From assembly GCA_036172665.1 (NCBI GenBank), contig CM069876.1, positions 47,771,001-47,835,000 of the forward strand: DNA of 64,000 nt, given 5' to 3'. The notes under the pieces were generated by a model. That model saw only the letters and a list, made by a program, of their open reading frames with translations. It searched no databases and was not told the origin of the DNA. This DNA is from Prosopocoilus inquinatus. Its lineage: Eukaryota; Arthropoda; Insecta; Coleoptera; Lucanidae. This document shows, one piece after another, positions 55,273 through 63,098 of this stretch (its first letter is position 1; every line of letters starts with the position of its first letter). Made by a program: the position numbers and the translations under genes.

Positions 55273-55495
55273 GACACGAATCAACACACACCGACGAGAA
55301 GCCGTTCATCTGCGGTCTTTGCAATTACAAATGTCGCCAGCGGAAAACAATGAAGCGTCATATGTTAGTACACATCGAAGACGAACAGTCGCTTAAATAA
55401 GCGGATTATCTACATTTGTAGAGTGATCTTTTTAATATAATAGTAATTATATTTGAAATAGATTAATGTTATTCATTGTTTCAATAGTTTCAAGA
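55273..55495 (+). pseudogene. 5'-truncated copy of the end of unit 22
   Basis: Matches 53014 to about 53236: last helix end, linker, the full terminal finger (CGLCNYKCRQRKTMKRH), the tail IEDEQSLK, the stop at 55398-55400 and about 95 bases of 3' UTR. Very few differences, so the copy is young. No acceptor or leader. It is the product of an unequal exchange or insertion 2.2 kb downstream of its source. Confidence 0.9.
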
Positions 55496-56748
55496 GTTTC
55501 ATTGATTAAAAAATTTGAAACCACAATTAAATTGACCTTATATTGCGTCTGCCTTACTACGAAAATGTTTATTAGTTTTAAATATGGGGAAAATTATGTA
55601 ATTTAATCCCCATCCACCTCTGCGCACTTTTCTACTCTGTATCTACATTTCCTGTACACCTTCCAATTTTTATTTCTCTAATTTATTACTGTTCGTTCCT
55701 TCTATTAAAGTTTCTAAAAATGGGCAGATTTTCACTAAACCGTTTGAGAACTGCCGGCATAGCTAAAAGCGGAACGCGGGCGCCTCTTCAATTACGACCC
55801 GCAACCGAAGTAGGCCAGGGTCAGTGCCTTACTGGATCTCGAGCAGGAACGACGTAACTCAGCGCCGCTCCGATCAGCTGGTCCGTCAAAACGTTTACAA
55901 TTTAAATTAACTACCTTGCAAGTAATTACAAGTTTAAGTATTTTAAATTAGAATCTATTGCAATTCAAGAAGTTGCGGTTCGTAATTGCCGAACAAATTA
56001 AAAGCGAGGTACAAACAAATCGTAACTTCTCATTCCATATTATTTTTAAAAGACTTATAAAAATTTTACATTTACTTTTTGTTTCCAAGGATCGTAAGTA
56101 GTAATACTTTCATAGCTAGCAGCGAGATTGCAGCAAAAGTTTGTATTGCGTAAAAGGGTGAAGGAAGAAGATTTTTAACGCGCTTGCCTAATTGGTGCAT
56201 AAATTTTCGGATTTATTCGTCGATAGTTGATATCGTAAAACATATTACTTCGCTCGGTGAATTAAAATTTTAAATAAAATAATTAATAAACGATATCAGT
56301 GATTGTTATTACGAAACTCTGTGTTCGAGTGCGGTGTCGGTGGGCGTGTTCATACCGAGAGGAAGGCGAAGTTGACCTTCCTATCTTTCTCGCACATTTC
56401 AACAGTTCCAAACAAGTGGTCCATCCGAAATTTTTTGGCTACGATACGGTAGCCAAAAAAAAAACCCGCAGAAGGTAGCATTTCGCGTACTTATACTGAG
56501 GTTTCTTTATTTGCACACAGTAAAAGAACACCCTGTATAAGTCATCATAAAAAATTTAGAATTTTGTATGATGATTAATTTTAATAAATAAGTTCCTCGA
56601 ATTTTACAAATTACAAATTTTGTAAACAAGAATTCTTTTGTCTTTCTTTTTTCTTTTTTTAAATGCCTCGCTTTACACTTTCAAGTCGTAAATGTATGAA
56701 ATGTTTTTTTTATTATTATTATTATTAAAGAGAACTTTTTTGTTTCAG
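55496..56748. other. Gap before unit 23
   Basis: No gene recognised. ACACCCTGTATAAG at 56528. (ATT)n at 56711-56725. Ends with AGAGAACTTTTTTGTTTCAG. Confidence 0.5.
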
Positions 56749-57319
56749 ACGCCAACGGATCCCTAAAACCGTGACAGTGAATGCGGAAACAATCGAATGC
56801 CGAATATGTGCTGCCAGATTTAAATCACGCAGATACCTGCGCGCGCATGTTCTAATACATGCCGGTGAGAAACCGTTCGGTTGTGACCTTTGCGATTTCA
56901 AGTGCGGACGGCTCGGAAATTTGAAACTGCACAAGCTGAGGCACACCGACGAGAAACCGTTCAGCTGTGATCTTTGCGATTACAGGTGCCGACGTCTCGC
57001 GCATTTGAAACTGCACGCGGTAACGCACAGCGACGAGAAGCCCTTCAGTTGCAGTCTTTGCGATTACAGATGCCGACAACCTGCACATCTGAAGCAGCAC
57101 GTGTTAACACACTCCGACGAGAAGCCGTTCGTTTGTGATCATTGCGGTTATAGATGCCGACTGCAGGGAAATTTGAAGAAGCACATGTTGATACACACCG
57201 ACGAGAAGCCGTTCGCCTGTGGTCTTTGTAATTACAGATGTCGCGAACGTAATACATTGAAACGGCATATGTTAATACACATCGCAAAGGAAGACATGCG
57301 AGAACGTGCAAATGAGTAA
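56749..57319 (+). CDS. Unit 23: C2H2 zinc-finger terminal exon, 6 fingers, A/B hybrid
   Basis: 189 residues, the shortest intact unit. Split-codon base A. Leader RQRIPKTVTVNAETIEC and entry finger CRICAARFKSRRYLRAH are group A (Ala-Ala variant of units 20 and 21), and the terminal finger ACGLCNYRCRERNTLKRH is group A in helix. The middle four fingers look like group B (RRLAHLKLH, RQPAHLKQH with HVLTHSDEKPF, RLQGNLKKH), with CDYRCR and higher third-position GC. Tail IAKEDMRERANE. AATAAA at 57386. Probably a recombinant of the two groups. Confidence 0.92.
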
Positions 57320-57486
57320 ATTGGCTAGTCCAGTCCGGAATGCTGAAACAACATATACTGACACATATTGACGCAAGGTTCTTTAAATAAAAATAGCTCC
57401 ACACAGGACGTTTCGTTTCGCTCAACTATCGCCTAGAAATTATGATTAATACCATTGATACCCTAAAAAGAATTACAAGTAAATAA
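57320..57486 (+). terminator. 3' UTR of unit 23 with poly(A) signal
   Basis: AATAAA at 57386-57391, 67 bases after the stop. CTGACACATATTGACGC near 57360 recalls a decayed finger end. Confidence 0.55.
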
Positions 57487-57765
57487 ACAGATAAAACAGC
57501 GACATCCTACGATCGCTTTTTGACCTGACTGACATTGCAGTAGGATAGACAAATTGAAGCGGGTTTGCTACATAATAAGTCCCCCACGCAAGGCGGCGAG
57601 GCTTGCTGTCAAAGCACAATGAAAGTTGTAAAAAAAATTTGTTGCAAATTGTTTTTGATATGCAGTGGAAATTTCGAGCTGAGTTTCTGCTGACGAAGCC
57701 CCAAACAGGGCTGAAACAGCTGTACAGGTTTTCACTGCCATCGAAAACGATTTGCAACAATATGG
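57487..57765. mobile_element. Repeat family E, long copy
   Basis: AAAACAGCGACATCCTACGA at the left, GCTGACGAAGCCCC and GGGCTGAAACAGCTGTACAG inside, GAAAACGATTTGCAACAA at the right. The minus strand reads VSALFGASSAETQLE, similar to relic frames in the 17.5 and 37.5 kb copies. Confidence 0.65.
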
Positions 57766-57954
57766 TAACAAGTTTAAACATTAAAACGGACGCTGTAAAA
57801 CAATTTTACAGTTTTGTGACGTTTTTGGATACCCGAAAGAATAAAGGTACATTACTCCCAGGGTGATCACGCATTTTTCGATTTTCGAAAGAAAAGAAAA
57901 AAACATTTCTGTGACTCACACTTTACGAATATTAAAAGAAGCTTTTCGCATCAG
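57766..57954. other. Region before unit 24
   Basis: No gene. The old acceptor region reads GAAGCTTTTCGCATCAG, a decayed form of the usual TTTTTGTTTCAG. Confidence 0.55.
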
Positions 57955-58125
57955 GATGTCAACGAATCCGTAAAGCTGAGGCAGTAATTAAAGCGGGATA
58001 TATGATTCTAATACATACCGGCGAGAAGCCGTTCACCTGTAATTATTGTGATTATGAATGCCGACATCTTAGTAGTTTGGGAAAACGCAAATTAACACAC
58101 ACCGACGAAAAACCGTTCACTTGTG
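57955..58125 (+). pseudogene. Unit 24: broken zinc-finger exon
   Basis: After TTTTCGCATCAG an extra base changes the splice phase. The leader [14 protein letters not shown] is recognisable. The entry finger is deleted from its second half: the DNA jumps from GATATATGATTCTA to ATACATACCGGCGAG. One finger remains ([22 protein letters not shown]), with the first His changed to Arg and so probably not a zinc site, then a linker and one more Cys before the sequence runs into poly(T) DNA. Acceptor, phase and fingers have all decayed together. Group A by leader and linker. Confidence 0.85.
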
Positions 58126-58735
58126 TTTTTTTTTTGTTTTGTAATCAATTTATTCGTAATTTTTTTTTTTTAATTAATTTAATTTACATTCTGTTTTGTG
58201 CTGGTGAGTTGAAACAAAACAATCGTTATTGCGGATAAATATATATAAATATAATATTATCTAATAAAGGCTTTTTTTTTGTTACGCGCTGAATATTTGC
58301 CCCTTCTCTCTAAACCATTTTTTAAATTTTATTACTATATTTTCATTGTTATTATTTTTTGCCGGATCTGGATTTAGTATTTTGTTTGTAAATTTTTTAC
58401 AAAAAAAATTCTTAATTAAAAGAAAACTTGACGCACCCAGACAATTCGAGAAAGCCACTCCTCTGATTGTATTTTGATTTGAAATATTTTTACAGCAAAT
58501 GACATTTTCGTCCGATCGTAAAACTATTTCGTAGAACATGAATTATGAGAATAACATCAAAAAGGGGCGTTTCTTTTGGTGTTTATGTACAGCTATTACA
58601 TATAAATTAATTTCAATCAATAATACTTTTTTCTTATTTTATTTATTTGTTTATTTACGTGAATAAAAGTTATCGATCGAGAGACTCGAGTTCGTATTGT
58701 TGGAACAGCCTGTATAACCATTCTGTTTGTTTCAG
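58126..58735. other. Gap before unit 25
   Basis: T-rich DNA, no gene. From about 58556 it matches the region before unit 22, including TCGAGTTCGTA and GGAACAGCCTGTATAACCAT, and ends in CTGTTTGTTTCAG. Confidence 0.6.
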
Positions 58736-59666
58736 GCATGAGCGAACCCTCAGTGTCAGGACAGCGAATCAGAAGAAAATCCCTCGGGCTGAGACACTGA
58801 ATAAGAAAACAATCGAATACCGGATATGTGATTCTAAATTTACACCTCACAGTAATTTACGCCGTCATACTTTAATACACACCGACGAGAAACCGCTTAG
58901 TTGTGATCTTTGCGATTATAAATGTCGACAGGTCGGTCTATTAAGAAATCATAAACTAACGCACACCGGTGAGAAACCGTTCGGTTGTGATCTCTGCGAT
59001 TGCAAGTATCGAGAGCTCACCTCTTTGAGAAGACACAAATTAATACACACCGGCGAGAAACGGTTCAGCTGTGATCTTTGCGATTATAAATGTCGACAGC
59101 TCGGTGATTTGAAAAGACATAAATTAAAGCACACCGTTGAGAAATCGGTTAGTTGTGATCTTTGCGATTATAAATGTCGAACGGTCGGTGATTTGAGAAG
59201 ACATAAATTAACACACACCGATGAGAGACCGTTCAGTTGCGATCTTTGCGATTATAAATGTCGAGCGCTCAGTGATTTGAGAAGACATCATTTAATACAC
59301 ACCGATGAGAAACCGTTCAATTGCGATCTTTGCGATAATAAATTTCGACGGCCCGAACATTTAAGAAGGCATAAATTAACGCACAGCGGTGAGAAACCGT
59401 TCGGTTGTGATGTTTGCGATTATAAAGGTTTACAGCTCGGTGATTTGAAGAGGCACAAATTAACACACACCGACGAGAAGCCGTTCGTTTGCGAACTTTG
59501 CGATTATAAATGCCGACAGCTCTGTGCTTTGAGAGCACACCAATCAACACACACCGAAGAGAAACCGTTCTTCTGTGGTCTTTGCGATTACAAATGTCGT
59601 CATCAGAAGACATTGAAGCGGCATGTTTTGGTAGTACACATCGAAGATGAAAAGTCGCTTAAATAA
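58736..59666 (+). CDS. Unit 25: C2H2 zinc-finger terminal exon, 9 good fingers, entry finger missing a Cys
   Basis: 309 residues. Leader with the 11-residue extension (HERTLSVRTANQKK, then IPRAETLNKKTIEY). The first Cys of the entry finger is Tyr (EYRICDSKF). Nine repeats: finger 3 CDCKYR, finger 7 CDNKFR, finger 8 CDYKGL; the rest regular with R.LGDLKRH, RTVGDLRRH, RALSDLRRH helices. Terminal finger FCGLCDYKCRHQKTLKRHVLVVH has H-x4-H, tail IEDEKSLK. AATAAA at 59766. Group A; leader and 180 bp of upstream intron are sister to unit 22, but the middle fingers differ in number and helix sequence. Confidence 0.92.
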
Positions 59667-59860
59667 GCAAACAAACAAATCTCTTTATGAAATCGATTAC
59701 AATATCATGAAGTGAGTGGACGATTTCACTTTTTTCATGTGAACGGCTTTACACTTCAAAGAACGAATAAACAGTTACGTGATGAAAACAAGATAAAATT
59801 TAGTAAGGTTTATTATTAATTCTTAATTTTCTCTGAGCGGCACTGTTTCTGTCGCGTTAC
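59667..59860 (+). terminator. 3' UTR of unit 25 with poly(A) signal
   Basis: AATAAA at 59766-59771, 100 bases after the stop. Confidence 0.55.
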
Positions 59861-60600
59861 AGTGGCGTAGCTAAAGTACATGGGGCCCTGGTGCAAAATA
59901 TTCATTAGGGGCCCTCACTAAAGCATAAAGATGGCAGGGTAATCATATATTATTTATATTATTACTCCATCGCACCATATATTGTCACGCGTCGGTTGTC
60001 TCCAGCAGGTTACGAGCTGTCGGCGTCCAGACGCGGGGGTTGCGTAGCTTGGGGGTGAAACGGGAGTAACAGGGAAACTGCAAACTAACTCATTAAAACA
60101 ACAATTGTTTAAAGGTCAGAAATACAGATAACTGTATCCCACGGCGACGATCAGATTTTACAAATTACGCCCATCTTTTATACTGCCAATGTACGTGACG
60201 TCATGACCAAATTCCGCAAAAAAACTTTATTTGAACCCGTACTTTGCTCGGTTGTTGAAAAGGTGATGTCAGGATTTTCACGTTGTTTCCAATCCTCATT
60301 TCTATTAAATCGTGAATTAGTTGATTGTGTTAAAACACTTATACAATGCTCTGGTTATTTGCGTATTTGCAACTTTGCGGGTTCGCGCTACAAGTTCATC
60401 GCCTCATCGAGTCGTTGCACCGGCAAACCGCTTATCAGCAAATAACTCGTATTGCATTGGAAAAAATACATTTTAAATTAATTAAATTTTCAAATATTCC
60501 GTAATCGTGAAAATATGATTTTGACGGACACTTTAATCCCACCAGTATTTCCTAATGTAGTGCGACGTGTAAAGAATGGTTCACAATAAGTTGTATTGCT
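59861..60600. other. Probable mobile-element remnant
   Basis: ACAGTGGCGTAGCTAAAGTA at 59869 followed by GGGGCCCTGGTGCAAAATA resembles the widely seen CAGTGGCGTAGC ends of DNA transposons. The matching right end is not found. No gene recognised. Confidence 0.4.
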
Positions 60601-60782
60601 TTCATTTTTGAGATAGGAACCTTTAATTTCATATCTGGAAATAACTTTCAATTCTGAACGACTTATTCTTATGAGCTATATATATATATATATGTTGTAT
60701 TTCTGTTATTTTTGAGATAGGAAGCTATAATTTCATATCTGGAAATAACTTTCAATTCTGAACGACTTATTCTTATGAGCTT
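60601..60782. repeat. Direct repeat of about 77 bp, two copies, 105 bp apart
   Basis: TTTTTGAGATAGGAA and TTTCATATCTGGAAATAACT with TTCAATTCTGAACGACTTAT occur at 60605 and 60710, nearly identical, with a (TA)n stretch between. Confidence 0.85.
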
Positions 60783-61296
60783 TTCCTGTATCTTGTGAAA
60801 TAAGGGCACTTTACTCTTACACGGTATTAATTTCTCGGTGTCCACACTGTATACCATTCAAGATAAATTTCATCAGACATTTGCAAATTTGATTTTAGGT
60901 GATGCAGAAGTGTTCTGACTCAATAGACTTCTTTAATAAAAGTCGATGATAAAAGAAATCCCCCGTGTGTAGCACATTTTATGAATATTTTATGAAAGAC
61001 GGAAGATTCTTTATATAATAAATATAAATAATAATAATAAAATATTTCGTAGTTCATGAATAGCATAATTATGATGAATAACGTGCTACTTGTCACGTAA
61101 TAGGGGCTCTTTTATGCGTCGAATATGTTGAAAGTAACTGGCCGTTAAATTAAAATCTTAAAGGTCCGGTGAAACGAAGAAGTTATTCTGAATCAATGTA
61201 GTCCGTTAAAATTTTAAGGCAAGTGCGTCAAGTTTATGATGATAATTCGAATGTTTACCTGTAAGGGGGTCGATGGAAATTCAGGAACGTTGGGAA
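60783..61296. other. Unassigned AT-rich sequence
   Basis: Nothing recognised. Confidence 0.3.
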
Positions 61297-61590
61297 GCCG
61301 CCGGCGGACGTTTAGTCACATCGTTAAAAAAAAAAACTTTGCTACGTGCTACCCATAACTATAATTTTCTTTTTCGTTAATTTTTAACCAACTCGAATAA
61401 CTCTCGATTACGAGAGAAAAAAAATTATATATATATATTTTTTTGTACTAATTCTGGTATTAAGATTTATTTATTTACTTGTCATTTCTTTTTCCTTTTT
61501 GTCATACTTATGCCTTGGGAGTGCAATAAAGACAATTTATTATTATTATTATATTCCTTCTTGCGTCAAAATATTGTAATATTTCTTAAA
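61297..61590. repeat. Segment shared with 47419-47590
   Basis: GCCGCCGGCGGACGTTTAGT, AACTTTGC, CCAACTCGAATAACTCT and ATTATATTCCTTCTTG as after unit 21, with an AT-rich insertion at about 61420-61550. Confidence 0.6.
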
Positions 61591-61741
61591 ATTTGCCTTT
61601 ATTTTTCTTAGGATACTTAAATTATTTTTCACACGTTTAGAATTTTGCTATCTTTCCTTTTGTAAACTATTCGAATTTCTGTATGAGAAGAAACTTGCAA
61701 GTAAGTTGTAAATGAGGACTTAAATTGGCTTTTTGTTTCAG
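61591..61741 (+). promoter_or_regulatory. Intron end and acceptor of unit 26
   Basis: AACTTGCAAGTAAGTTGTAA and ATGAGGACTTAAA match the sequence before unit 1 some 61 kb away. Acceptor GGCTTTTTGTTTCAG. Confidence 0.7.
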
Positions 61742-63098
61742 ACGTCTGGGAACCCCCAATGTCAAGACGGTGAACAAAAAGAAAGTCCCCAAGGCTGAGA
61801 CACTGAATGAGAAAACATTCGAATGCCGGATATGCGATTCTAAATTTAAATCTCGCAGAAATTTGCGCGACCATATTTTAATACACGCCGGCATGAAACC
61901 GTTCAGCTGTGACCTTTGCGATTACAAATGTCGGAATATTGCTCATTTGAAAAGGCACAAGTTGACGCATACCGGCGAGAAACCGATCGTATGCGATCTA
62001 TGCGATTATAAATGTCGGGATCTCTACATCTTGAGAACGCACAAGTTAATACACACCGACGAGAAACCGATCGGTTGTGATCTATGCGATTATAAATGTC
62101 GGGATGTCAGTAATTTGAGAAAGCACAAATTAACACACACCGATGAGAAACCGTTCGGTTGTGATCTTTGCGATTACAAAGGTCGACGGCTCGGTGACTT
62201 GAAAAGGCACGCATTAACACACAACGGCGAGAAACGCTTCGCTTGTGATCTTTGCGATTATAAATTTCGACAGCTCTGTACTTTGAAGAGGCACAGATTA
62301 ACGCACACAGACGAGAGACCGTTCAGCTGTGACCTTTGCGATTATAAGGGTCGGGATCTCCGTAATTTAAGCAAGCACAAGTTAATACATACCGACAAGA
62401 AGCCGTTCGCTTGTGATCTCTGCGATTGTAAATACCGGGAAATCGGTAAATTGAAAAGGCACAAACTAACGCACACCAGCGAGAAACCGTTCAGTTGTGA
62501 TCTCTGCGATTATAGGTGTCGGGATCTTCGTAATCTGAGAATGCACAAATTAATTCACACCGACGAGAAACCGTTCAGTTGTGATCTTTGTGATTATAAA
62601 TCCCGACATCCCGGTACTGTGAAAAGGCACAAATTAACACACACCGGGGAGAAACGTTTCACTTGCGACATTTGCGATTATAAGTGTGGACAGCTCAGTG
62701 CTCTGAGGAAACACAAATTAATTCACACCGGCGAGAAACCGTTCAGTTGTGACTTCTGCGATTATAAATCCCGACAGCTAAGTCATTTGGCGGAGCACAA
62801 ATTAACGCACACCGACGAAAAATCGCTTGTTTGTGATCTTTGCGATTTTAAATGTCGCAATCGTTCTAATTTGAAAAGTCACGTGCTAACGCACACCGAC
62901 GAGAAACCGTTCGGTTGTGACCTTTGCGGTTATAAATGTCGACGGCTCGCCAATTTGAGAAATCACAGGTTAACACACACCGACGAGAAACAGTTCGTCT
63001 GCGGTTTTTGCGCATATAAATGCCGTCAGCGTGAAACATTGAAGCGGCACATGTCAAGGCACATCAAAAATGAAATGAAAAGTCGCTTAAATAAGTAA
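61742..63098 (+). CDS. Unit 26: C2H2 zinc-finger terminal exon, 15 fingers
   Basis: 451 residues, the longest unit. Split-codon base A. Leader with the 11-residue extension (RLGTPNVKTVNKKK, then VPKAETLNEKTFEC). Canonical entry finger CRICDSKFKSRRNLRDH, then fourteen repeats, several with a non-Cys core residue (CDYKGR in 5 and 7, CDYKFR in 6, CDCKYR in 8, CDYKSR in 10 and 12). Fingers 7 and 9 share RDLRNL helices. Terminal type VCGFCAYKCRQRETLKRH, tail IKNEMKSRLNK, extended like unit 2. Group A, nearest to unit 1 in upstream intron and in the RDxxxLR helices. Confidence 0.93.

Noticed and set aside
60600..60860. 62-codon minus-strand frame
   Set aside because: It lies over a 77 bp direct repeat and a (TA)n tract; no domain.
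611..63098. Twenty-six independent single-exon genes
   Set aside because: No in-frame ATG before the fingers in most units, constant acceptor and phase, and gaps as short as 174 bp. Not fully excluded without transcript data.
611..63098. Assigning the array to lola, mod(mdg4) or another named gene
   Set aside because: The exon logic is similar, but the finger sequences do not look like those proteins as I know them, and the 5' part is outside the window, so no gene symbol is justified.
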